Positions 16,254 to 24,500 of a DNA stretch of 27,249 nt are shown piece after piece (the first letter of the stretch is position 1; every line of letters begins with the position of its first letter). Source of the DNA: Sterolibacterium sp964437515 (GTDB taxonomy: Bacteria > Pseudomonadota > Gammaproteobacteria > Burkholderiales > Rhodocyclaceae); NCBI GenBank assembly GCA_964437515.1, contig CAYTHB010000034.1:1-27249 (forward strand), written 5' to 3'. The translations under genes and the position numbers were made by a program. The notes beneath the pieces were generated by a model, which was not told where the DNA came from, ran no database searches, and saw only the letters and a list, made by a program, of their open reading frames with translations.

Positions 16254-16452
16254 CGACCGTGGCATCGCACAAGATAATCGCAATCAAACCTTAATTGCCG
16301 GGTAATAACATTGGCCATCATTCCGTGTTCTTTCCGGTGCAGTCGCACAACTTGTGTGCGCATTCATGTCATTACTCCCGTTTCTGGTGTCGAGCGTCTT
16401 CTTTGTTCGGATCAAGAGTGGCCGGTATCGGTATCGAGACACAAAGCGGAAG
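16254..16452. other. Gene-free spacer between divergent operons
   Basis: No coding frame with a ribosome site is supported here. Apart from a small palindrome, CACAACTTGTG at 16346-16356, I see nothing. Confidence 0.5.
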
Positions 16453-16481
16453 TTGACAGCGCAGCCGTCTTGATTGATAAT
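16453..16481 (+). promoter_or_regulatory. Strong sigma-70 promoter of the haem-type operon
   Basis: A perfect TTGACA (16453-16458) is followed after 17 bp by GATAAT (16476-16481), a 5-of-6 match to the -10 box. The -10 box lies inside the Fur box, the expected arrangement for repression. Confidence 0.85.
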
Positions 16482-16489
16482 TATTCTCA
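16475..16489 (+). promoter_or_regulatory. Fur box
   Basis: TGATAATTATTCTCA matches the 7-1-7 Fur consensus TGATAATnATTATCA in 13 of 14 informative positions. It covers the -10 box of the promoter above, so iron-loaded Fur should block transcription of the operon. Confidence 0.87.
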
Positions 16490-16629
16490 TTCGCGTTGTT
16501 GGTGTTTCATTCACGCAACGACGCCGACTCTGATTCTGTATCCGATTCTGTATCCGTATGCCAGCCAGCCCAGTTCGGCAAGCCAGCCATCCGTTTCCTC
16601 TCAGTATTCTCCCTATCAAAGGAAATGTT

Positions 16630-17511
16630 ATGACCGACGATTTGTCTCTGGCGCTGATTGCGTCAAATATTGCGATGCCGGTGCAATCTGCCCTTTCTTC
16701 GGCCTTGATTGAAGCCGCTGTCGCCCGCCGCTTTTGCATCGAATTTCATCCGATTGTTGGCAGCGACGACACGCTGCTTGCCTGGCGCGCCAAAGCGCGA
16801 TTCAGGGATGCCCAAGGGGAGCGTTTGTCATCTTGTGCCGTTCTGGCGGCATTGCATGCGCACCCTCCCTTGTTGTTGGCGACAGAATTACAACTGAAGG
16901 GTCTTGCCCTGGCGCACGCGCCGGCTACTGGCGAACTTCTGCTGCCTCTGGATGCTGATAGTTATGCGGCTGCAGGTGCTTGCAATGCCGCCAATACCGC
17001 CAATACCGCTAATGTCGCCAATGCTTTTGATCGTTTATTTAATGCCTATCCACGCGCAGTCGTCGAAATCTGCGAAAACCAACCCGTGGTCGATGTGGCA
17101 CGTTTGCATCGCTTATTGAATCGCTTGGCGGCAAGCGGTATCTCGTTGTCGATCAGTCGAAAAACACCGGCATCGGCCTGTCTGGGTGAAGACCTTTATG
17201 ACATTGATTGGTTGCGTGTTCCATGTCCGACCGATCTGCGCGATCCTCATCATGTGCGCGCACTGGAAGCCATCGCTGAAACCGCGCGCCAGAACGGCTG
17301 CATGGCCTTTGTCTCAAACGTACATGATGTGGCAAGCCTTTCTGTCGTTCGTTCAATCGGTTTTGCAGGTGCTTGTGGCCCACTCTTTGAATCACAGGCT
17401 TTGATATCGCCGGAGGCGCGACCACAAGAAGCACTTTCACATCGATCGATGTTGCGGGTGCCTCAGCAATACCAAGGATCAAACATGCGTCGAGTGAAAG
17501 GCATGTCATGA
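16630..17511 (+). CDS. Degenerate EAL-domain protein, first gene of the haem-type operon
   Basis: A 293-residue protein with the order of an EAL (cyclic-di-GMP phosphodiesterase) domain but without its active site. IEFHPIVGSDDTLLAWRAKAR (38-58) is where the family has QPI...EALLR, yet Glu-Ala-Leu is replaced. AVVEICENQPVVDVARLHRLL (144-164) keeps E149. The metal-binding DDFGTG is replaced by SRKTP (176-180), and the EGVE motif by VSNVH (228-232). It is therefore probably not an enzyme and may bind a protein or ligand. AAAGGAAA before the ATG at 16630 sets the start. Residues 119-131 are Ala-Asn-Thr repeats from a 9-base repeat. It ends in an ATGA overlap with hemP. Confidence 0.7.
   Translation: MTDDLSLALIASNIAMPVQSALSSALIEAAVARRFCIEFHPIVGSDDTLLAWRAKARFRDAQGERLSSCAVLAALHAHPPLLLATELQLKGLALAHAPATGELLLPLDADSYAAAGACNAANTANTANVANAFDRLFNAYPRAVVEICENQPVVDVARLHRLLNRLAASGISLSISRKTPASACLGEDLYDIDWLRVPCPTDLRDPHHVRALEAIAETARQNGCMAFVSNVHDVASLSVVRSIGFAGACGPLFESQALISPEARPQEALSHRSMLRVPQQYQGSNMRRVKGMS
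16981..17025 (+). repeat. In-frame 9-bp tandem repeat in the EAL-like gene
   Basis: Five 9-base units related to GCCAATACC (two exact, three variant) encode the Ala-Asn-Thr stretch. Confidence 0.7.
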
Positions 17512-17726
17512 AGTCGAAACGCCAGTTTTCACCTTGTGCGACGATACCGTTAAAGACTGAATCAACAACACAGGACTCAACAACACCATCGGTGCAGCCC
17601 GCCGTTTCCGTGATTGTCGATAGCCGCGATCTATTCCGGCAGGGTACGACACTGCACATTGACCATGCCGGTCATCGTTACGTCTTGCGCGTCACACGCG
17701 AGAACAAGCTAATCCTGACCAAATGA
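17508..17726 (+). CDS. hemP: Hemin uptake protein HemP/HmuP family
   Basis: A 72-residue protein. The C-terminal half is a full HemP domain: SRDLFRQGTTLHIDHAGHRY (39-58) followed by VLRVTRENKLILTK (59-72), ending at the usual lysine. The first 35 residues are a Ser/Thr-rich extension longer than in most HemP proteins. In Burkholderia and rhizobia HemP/HmuP is a small activator needed for expression of haem receptor genes with Fur/Irr. ATGA overlaps join it to the EAL-like gene before it and the DUF2325 gene after it. It is the best pointer to haem as the substrate of this operon. Confidence 0.9.
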   Translation: MKSKRQFSPCATIPLKTESTTQDSTTPSVQPAVSVIVDSRDLFRQGTTLHIDHAGHRYVLRVTRENKLILTK

Positions 17727-19090
17727 AGCCATCTTCCACCAACAAAACACTGAGTCACATGATCAGTGCAGCGCTGGATTCGCAGCCAATACGGGCAACA
17801 GCAACCCTGGCATCGCCTTTGGCCACGCAGCATCATCGTCCGATCAGCGCACGTCGCCGGGTGAAACTTTGGAATCTGTCGTCACGCTGGCATTGTCCAT
17901 TAATCGGCACATGTCTTACACCACAGGATATGCGCAAAGTGTCACGACAATCCGGCGTCGGTAGTGCGGATATGACCGAATACGAACTGCATGTCATCGT
18001 CGTCAGCAATTGTGCCAACCGCAATGTTCTTTCCGAGCGTGTACAGCGTTTGCTCGATGAGCGCTACGCTGCCGATATCCTGAGACTTTCCAGGGTTCAG
18101 GACGACGAAGCCATTCTTGCACTCTGGCGTGCAGCCTACGATACAGGAGAAACGGCGGGTGCATTGTGGGCCGCATGGAGCCATGGTGCCATCAGCGAGA
18201 GTGCAAGCGAGATGATCTACGGCGACATTCACATGCTGTCGCATCAGGTGGGTGCGGGCATCCGTACACATCTGCGCCAACTCGATTCATTGCACCAAGA
18301 CAATAAGCGGCTTCGTGTCGAGCTTGATACGCTGCGCAACGATACGACGCAATCCAGTCGTGAAAAGGATCGATTACTCGAAGAAACCCGGCGCAAACTG
18401 GCCGACGCAGAATCTCGCGCTGCCTTGCTGGGGGTGCGCGAACTCGAACTGGCCCATGCCCGTCAGGCCGCGCGTGATTATTCGACTGTATTCAACCGCG
18501 CACAGATGCTCGCCCAACGCGTCGAAACCATTGAAGAACGCAATGCAGATAATGCCCGCCGCGCCGAACGACTGGCGCAGGAACTCAATGAAACCCACGA
18601 CAACCTCAGCGCAGCCGAAGCCGCACTCGAATTGGCTTTGGGCATCGGGGCTTGCCATGGCATCCAGGGCGCAGAGGGCTGCGGCAAGACCTGCCCGGCA
18701 GAAGCTCAGCTTGCCGGTCGTTGTGTACTGTGCATCGGTGGCCGCCCCAATCTGGTCGATGGCTATCGTCGCCTGGTCGAAACGCAAGGCGGTCGATTTA
18801 TCCATCATGACGGCGGTCAAGAAGAAAGCCTGCATCGCATCGATGCTGCTGTTGCCACAGCGGATGCCGTGATCTGTCAGTCCGGCTGTGTCTCACACGC
18901 AGCCTACTGGCGGCTCAAGGAAGCCTGCAAAAAGCTCGACAAACCCTGCGTATTCGTCAAATCCCCCGGTGTGGGCAGTTTTGCCCGCGGTCTGGCCGCA
19001 CTGACTGGCGATGCCCAAACCCAAGCGACCTTGGCGACCCAGGCGACCCAGGCGACCCAAGTCACACGACTCGCACGACTCGCCCATTAA
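17723..19090 (+). CDS. DUF2325 domain coiled-coil protein
   Basis: A 455-residue cytoplasmic protein of unknown function. The N-terminal part has the segment LWNLSSRWHCPLIGTCLTPQDMRK (49-72) seen in DUF2325 proteins. Residues 183-305 form a long charged coiled coil. A Cys-rich linker (C311, C320, C324) leads to the DUF2325 domain (about 331-423): CVLCIGGRPNLVDGYRRLVE, then FIHHDGGQEE, ADAVICQSGCVSHAAYWRLK and KPCVFVKSPGVGSFARGL. Conserved Cys and His residues make metal or haem binding possible but unproven. The tail is a 9-base repeat product (ATQATQATQ). It is coupled to hemP by an ATGA overlap. Confidence 0.8.
   Translation: MKPSSTNKTLSHMISAALDSQPIRATATLASPLATQHHRPISARRRVKLWNLSSRWHCPLIGTCLTPQDMRKVSRQSGVGSADMTEYELHVIVVSNCANRNVLSERVQRLLDERYAADILRLSRVQDDEAILALWRAAYDTGETAGALWAAWSHGAISESASEMIYGDIHMLSHQVGAGIRTHLRQLDSLHQDNKRLRVELDTLRNDTTQSSREKDRLLEETRRKLADAESRAALLGVRELELAHARQAARDYSTVFNRAQMLAQRVETIEERNADNARRAERLAQELNETHDNLSAAEAALELALGIGACHGIQGAEGCGKTCPAEAQLAGRCVLCIGGRPNLVDGYRRLVETQGGRFIHHDGGQEESLHRIDAAVATADAVICQSGCVSHAAYWRLKEACKKLDKPCVFVKSPGVGSFARGLAALTGDAQTQATLATQATQATQVTRLARLAH
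19025..19060 (+). repeat. In-frame 9-bp tandem repeat at the DUF2325 gene 3' end
   Basis: Four units of the form GCGACCCAG (two exact, two variant) encode Ala-Thr-Gln repeats close to the stop codon. Confidence 0.75.
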
Positions 19091-19113
19091 GCAGCTCTCG
19101 ATGATCCCGATTT

Positions 19114-19130
19114 AACCGGTTTAACCGGTT
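19114..19130. repeat. Two AACCGGTT palindromes in tandem
   Basis: Two AACCGGTT octamers with a one-base gap lie between the DUF2325 gene and the receptor gene. They can pair with each other, but no T tract follows beyond TT. Function unknown. Confidence 0.5.
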
Positions 19131-19223
19131 GACCTCACCCACCCCGCAAAGCCAGCCACCCGGTCGATCGGCCCAGGCAGCCAGCCAGCGAATGAAGAAC
19201 ACACATTCAATGGAGACTGCCGC

Positions 19224-21518
19224 ATGAAGTTTGCTTTACCCCGAAAACCCCGCCACACGCTGACACACACCGCCATCCTTCTGAGCCTGACACCGTTGTC
19301 CGTGACAGCGGGCGCATCCAACGCTGCCCAGTCTCCCCATGTTGCGTTAAAAGAAACACTGGTCACCGCCACGCGCAGTGTCGCCATCGCCGACGAGCTT
19401 TCACTCACCGCAACAACCATCAGCCGTCAGGAACTGGATCGCCGGATGCCGGCCGATGAGACCGATCTGTTTCGTGACGAACCCGATGTCAGCATGGCAC
19501 GCGACTTGCGCCGTCATGGTGCCACACGCGTCAACATTCGCGGCATCGAAGACAACCGGATCGTCCAGATGGTGGACGGTGTCCGTCTGGGCGACTACTA
19601 CAATGGCGGTGGCCCGACCAATTTCACCATGAGCGCATCGCCGACAGCAATGCCTGATTTTCTCAAGCGAGTAGAGATCATACGAGGGGCGGCATCGAGC
19701 CTATATGGCTCGGACGCCATCGGCGGCGTAGTGGGCTATGTCACGCTCGACCCGGCGGATATCCTGGCAGACGGAAAGAACAGCGGCTTTCGGCTGCGCG
19801 CCAGTTACCTAGGGGCTAACACAGGAGCAGGTCAGACCCTGCTCGGTGCTCTGCGCGGCGAACAGATGGATTTTCTGCTGGGTTACAGCCGTGTCGGCAG
19901 CAAGGAGTTCGACAACCAGGGCTACGATACCGCCACCTCAGCCAGTCGGAGTGCGCCCAACCCGATCAAGGCCGAAGACCAAGGCTTGCTCGCCAAGCTG
20001 GCTCTGCGCGTGGCACCAGGCCACCAGCTGAGTGCCACCCTCGAAGGCCGCGATCAATCTACCGACAGCTCGATTCTCCGCCTGAGCGGCTCGCTGCCGA
20101 AAATGACCTGGGTTCGTGGTGATGACAACGCCCGCCGCCTACGCGGTAGCCTTGAATGGGCGCATGTCCCGGCCAACGGGCTGTTCTACGACCGCTTGAC
20201 CGCTAGGGTATTCCACCAAACGAGCGAAACGCGCAATTTCAACTTTCAGCAAAGAAGCAACACCTCGGCGGGCTGTTCAGCCGCTGCGGGCTCCGGCAAT
20301 CATTGTTATATCGAGAGCGATTTCCGCATGGATCAGACGAGCAGCGGCGCGAATCTACAATTCGAAAGCGCGCTCAAGAGCAGCGACCTCGAGCATTTGC
20401 TGACCTACGGTGCTGATATCAGCCAGGTTCGTATCGAAGAACTACGCGATGCGCGCATCTGGAACCGGACGACCGGTGCGTTTACCAAGTCGCTGGCCGG
20501 AGAAAATTATCCATTGCGTGACTTTGCCAATGGCAAGACGAACAACCTCGGTTTGTTTGTCCAGGACGAGATCAGCGGTTTGGCCGACGGGCGACTGTCG
20601 CTAACCTCCGGGCTGCGTTATGACCGGACACAGCTGAAACCGGAAGTGGATGCCATCGCCCAGCAGGTGCTCACCCTGAACGGTCGCCACGCCGCCGAAA
20701 AGACCTATGGTTCGCTCTCACCAAAACTCGGTGCGATCTGGCACTGGACTCCGCAGCTTTCAAGCTACGGACAAATCGCGCGCGGGTTTCGCGCCCCTAA
20801 CTACAAAGAGGTCAACGGCGTCTTTCGCAACACGGCGCAACAATATGGTGTGACACCGAATTCGACGCTGGATCCGGAAACCAGCATCGGCCTCGAACTC
20901 GGCGTGCGTCTGCACACCGACAGTCTGCGCGGCCAGTTGAATGTCTTTGACAACCGCTACAAAGGCTTCATCGAAAGTATCAAATATACCGGCTGCAATC
21001 GAGCATCGGCCAACCCGAATTGCATCGCCGGAACCAGCGTGACGTATCAGTCGGTGAATTTCAAGCGGGTGCGAATTTATGGTGCTGAAGCCCGCGTCAA
21101 ATGGGATGTCGCGCCCGGCTGGCAGGCGGGGGCTTCACTGGCTTACGCAAAAGGCAGCAACGAAGAAACCGGCCAACCGCTCGACAGCGTCGAGCCGACC
21201 CGGCTCGCCGCCAGCCTGACGCGTGATTTCGGCTCTTGGGGAGTCGAAGCGCGTCTGCAGGCCGCATCGCGCAAGACGCGGGTCGATGACACGGCAGGTA
21301 CATGGTTCCGCACGCCGGCTTATGCTGTGACTGATCTTTCAGCCTGGTGGAAAGTCGATCGCCAGACGCAAGTCACCCTGGCGGTCAACAACCTGTTCGA
21401 CAAAAAATACTGGCTATGGAGCGACATCCGTCAGGCAGATGCGTATGCCCCGCTGGCTGTCGACTTCTATACGCAACCGGGTCGCCATCTGAATGTCGCC
21501 GTGCAAATGGACTTCTGA
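19224..21518 (+). CDS. TonB-dependent outer membrane receptor, haem/haemoprotein type
   Basis: A 764-residue outer membrane transporter. It has an N-terminal signal peptide (about 1-33, ending SVTAGASNA), a TonB box LKETLVTATRS, a plug with RVNIRGIEDNRIVQMVDGVRL and VEIIRGAASSLYGSDAIGG, and a beta-barrel ending in the expected phenylalanine (NVAVQMDF). FRAP at 522-525 and the NSTLDPET segment downstream resemble the FRAP/NPNL region of haem receptors, although the His between them in HemR is not visible. A disulfide loop (CSAAAGSGNHC) is present. GGAG precedes the ATG. It lies two bases before the CobN-like gene. Confidence 0.9.
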   Translation: MKFALPRKPRHTLTHTAILLSLTPLSVTAGASNAAQSPHVALKETLVTATRSVAIADELSLTATTISRQELDRRMPADETDLFRDEPDVSMARDLRRHGATRVNIRGIEDNRIVQMVDGVRLGDYYNGGGPTNFTMSASPTAMPDFLKRVEIIRGAASSLYGSDAIGGVVGYVTLDPADILADGKNSGFRLRASYLGANTGAGQTLLGALRGEQMDFLLGYSRVGSKEFDNQGYDTATSASRSAPNPIKAEDQGLLAKLALRVAPGHQLSATLEGRDQSTDSSILRLSGSLPKMTWVRGDDNARRLRGSLEWAHVPANGLFYDRLTARVFHQTSETRNFNFQQRSNTSAGCSAAAGSGNHCYIESDFRMDQTSSGANLQFESALKSSDLEHLLTYGADISQVRIEELRDARIWNRTTGAFTKSLAGENYPLRDFANGKTNNLGLFVQDEISGLADGRLSLTSGLRYDRTQLKPEVDAIAQQVLTLNGRHAAEKTYGSLSPKLGAIWHWTPQLSSYGQIARGFRAPNYKEVNGVFRNTAQQYGVTPNSTLDPETSIGLELGVRLHTDSLRGQLNVFDNRYKGFIESIKYTGCNRASANPNCIAGTSVTYQSVNFKRVRIYGAEARVKWDVAPGWQAGASLAYAKGSNEETGQPLDSVEPTRLAASLTRDFGSWGVEARLQAASRKTRVDDTAGTWFRTPAYAVTDLSAWWKVDRQTQVTLAVNNLFDKKYWLWSDIRQADAYAPLAVDFYTQPGRHLNVAVQMDF

Positions 21519-21520
21519 CG

Positions 21521-24500
21521 ATGAAGGCCTACGCAAGTGAAAATCGCCGGTTTGCGCCCATGACGTTGATGACGCTGGTGATGGTTCTGTTATCCAGCCT
21601 ACTATTTTGTAGCAGTGCATGGGCAAAAAGCTCTTTGTTGTTCGTCACCACCGCGCCGATTCAAGCGGCCAAGTTCCGCCTGCTCACTGAATTGGCGCGG
21701 CCACACAACATCGCCATCGAGGTGCGCTACGTCGAGAAACTTCCGTCGGATACCAGCGCATCGCTATTCGCTGGTTACGATCTGGTGTTATTCGACACCC
21801 CGCGCGACCATCTGCGCGACATGGTGCAAGGCCGCCTCGCCACCGCGCTGCCCGGCCTGCGCCAGCCATCGTTCTGGTTGCACGAAAGCCGCCCCACCTG
21901 GCGCGGCCTGCCGGATGCGCTGGCACAACGACTGCACGCCTACTACATCAACGGAAGCCGGCCAAACTTCGCCAACTTCTTCGCCACGCTGGCGGCGCAC
22001 TTCACCGGCCGCCCGACGAGCGGCATCGCGGAGCCCATCGTATTTCCCAAAGCAGCCGTCTATCACCCAAAAGCAGCGCAACTGGTGTTTGCTGATCCGC
22101 TGGCCTACCTGAAGTGGCAGGGTATCGATGCCGCCGCTCCGCCATCGGCGCGGCCACCGGTCATTGCCATCGCCATGCACCAGAGTTTTATCGCCAATGA
22201 GCAAACCGCCTTCATCGACGATCTGGTGGCACGCATCGAATCCAGCGGTGCCAAGGCCATGCCGTTCTATGGCTCGGTGATGGATGCAGATGGCATTCGC
22301 CGCATGACCGCACCCGGTGGTCGGCGAATAGCCGATGTCATCATCAACACACAAATCACGCTGAACCCGGAAGGCCGTCGCAAGGAATTCGAGGCACTGG
22401 GCGTGCCGGTGATTCAAGCGATGGTCTATCGCACGGGCGACGAGGCCGCCTGGCAGGCCGACCCACAGGGCGTGACGCTGATGGACGTCCCCTTCTACCT
22501 AGCGCAGTCGGAGTTCGCCGGGGTCACCGACATCCAGGTCGCCGCCGCCGTGAGGAAATCCGACGATGCTCAGCTGCCCATCGCCGCACAGGCAGCAACG
22601 GTGGCCGCCAAGGCACTGAATCTGGCGCGCCTGCAACGCAAGGCCAATGCCGACAAGCGCATCGCACTGTTCTTCTGGAATTACCCGCCCGGCGAAAAGA
22701 ATCTTTCTGCATCCTTCATGAATCTGCCACGCAGCCTAGAAAACACCCTAGCAGCCATGAAGGCCGCAGGCTACACCACCGAAACGCCATCGGAGACAGA
22801 ACTGATTGGCAACCTCCAGCAACTGCTGCGACCGTTCTACCGCGATGACAGCCTCGACGCGCTGTTACGTACCGGCAATGCCGAGCTATTGCCGATGAAG
22901 ATCTATCGCCAGTGGCTGGGCAGCCTGCCGGGCTTCGTGCAGGCTGAAATAACAGCGAAATTCGGCCCACCGGAAAAATCAGCGATGGTCATCCAGCGCA
23001 AGGGCGAGGATTTTTTCGTCATCCCGCGCTACCGCATCGGCAACCTGGCGATCTTGCCGCAGCCGCCGCGTGGCGAAAAATGGGAGGACAAGGAGAAGGC
23101 ACTGTATCACTCGACCAAAGCACCGCCCTCGCACTTTTATTACGCCGTTTATCTCTGGGCGCGCCAACAACATCGTGCGGATGCCCTCGTACACTACGGC
23201 ACCCACGGTACGCAGGAATGGCTGCCGGGCAAGGAACGCGGACTGTCGATGTACGACTATCCGATGCTGGCACTGGGCGACCTGCCGGTAGCCTACCCCT
23301 ACATCGCCGACAATATCGGTGAGGCGCAACAGGCCAAACGACGCGGCCGCGCCACCATCGTCAGCCACCAACCACCGCCGTTCCGTCCGGCCGGGCTGCA
23401 CCAGACGCTGACCCGCATGCACGATCTACTGCACGCCTGGCTGGCGCAAGATGACGGCGCGGTGAAAGACAAGCTCAAAGCCGATCTACTCGCCGCCGTG
23501 GCGCAAGAACGCATCGAGCGCGATATGGGCTGGAGTATCGAGCGCGCTGGCGGCGAATTCCCCGCCTTCATCAATCTGCTCCACGACCATCTCCATGAGC
23601 TTGCCGAAATGGCGCAGCCACTGGGGCTGCACACCTTCGGCCGTGCGCCGGACGAGCGGCATCGTCTCGCCACCGTCATGTTGATGCTGGGGCGCGGCTT
23701 CTGGGAGGCCGCCGCCGAACAGGCCGGCATCAAGGCCGGGGATCGCGACGAAACACTGGTGGCCAATTACGAACAGCTCGTTGACTCAGCTCCCTACCGT
23801 CTGCTGCGGCGACATGTGGTCGACGGCGCGCCCAGCGACACGCTGCCGGCCGTACTGCGCGAACGCATCGAACAGGCGCGTCGCTGGTATGCCGACATCG
23901 GCGCAGCCAACGAAAATCCGGCACTGCTGGCGGTGCTCGACGGCAAATACCTGCCGACCTCCTACGGCGGCGATCCGATCAAAAATCCCGATGCCTACCC
24001 AACTGGGCGCAACCTCTACGGCTTCGACCCCTCACGAGTGCCGACAACGCAGGCTTGGGCGGCCGGCAAAGAAGCTGCTGAAAAACTGCTAGCCGAGCAC
24101 CGTCGCTTGAAGGGCATCGCACCGAAGAAGCTCACCTTCTCACTCTGGTCGGTAGAAACCATGCGCCACCAGGGCATGCTTGAAGCCCAAGCACTGTGGC
24201 TGATGGGTGTCGAGCCGGTGTGGGACAGTGGCGGCCGCGTGATTGATGTGCAACTCGTGCCGCGCGCCACACTGGGCCGAGCGCGCGTCGATGTGGTGCT
24301 CTCTGCCACCGGCTTGTATCGCGACCACTTTCCCAACACCATGAAACAGCTGGCGCGCGCCGTGCAACTGGCCGCCGAAGCCGAAGGGGCGGACGAAACC
24401 GACAACCCACTGGCTGCCAATGCCCGTGCCATCACTGCCCGCCTGATCAAACAGGGTGTGGCGCCCGAAGCGGCGAAGAAGGCTGCGCAGACGCGCATCT

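Noticed and set aside
16284..16739. 151-codon open frame on the minus strand across the Fur promoter
   Set aside because: It runs through a strong promoter and the start of the EAL-like gene, and has no recognisable family or ribosome site.
21347..21520. Upstream extension of the CobN-like frame
   Set aside because: It lies inside the receptor gene and would bury the signal peptide. The start at 21521 is far better.
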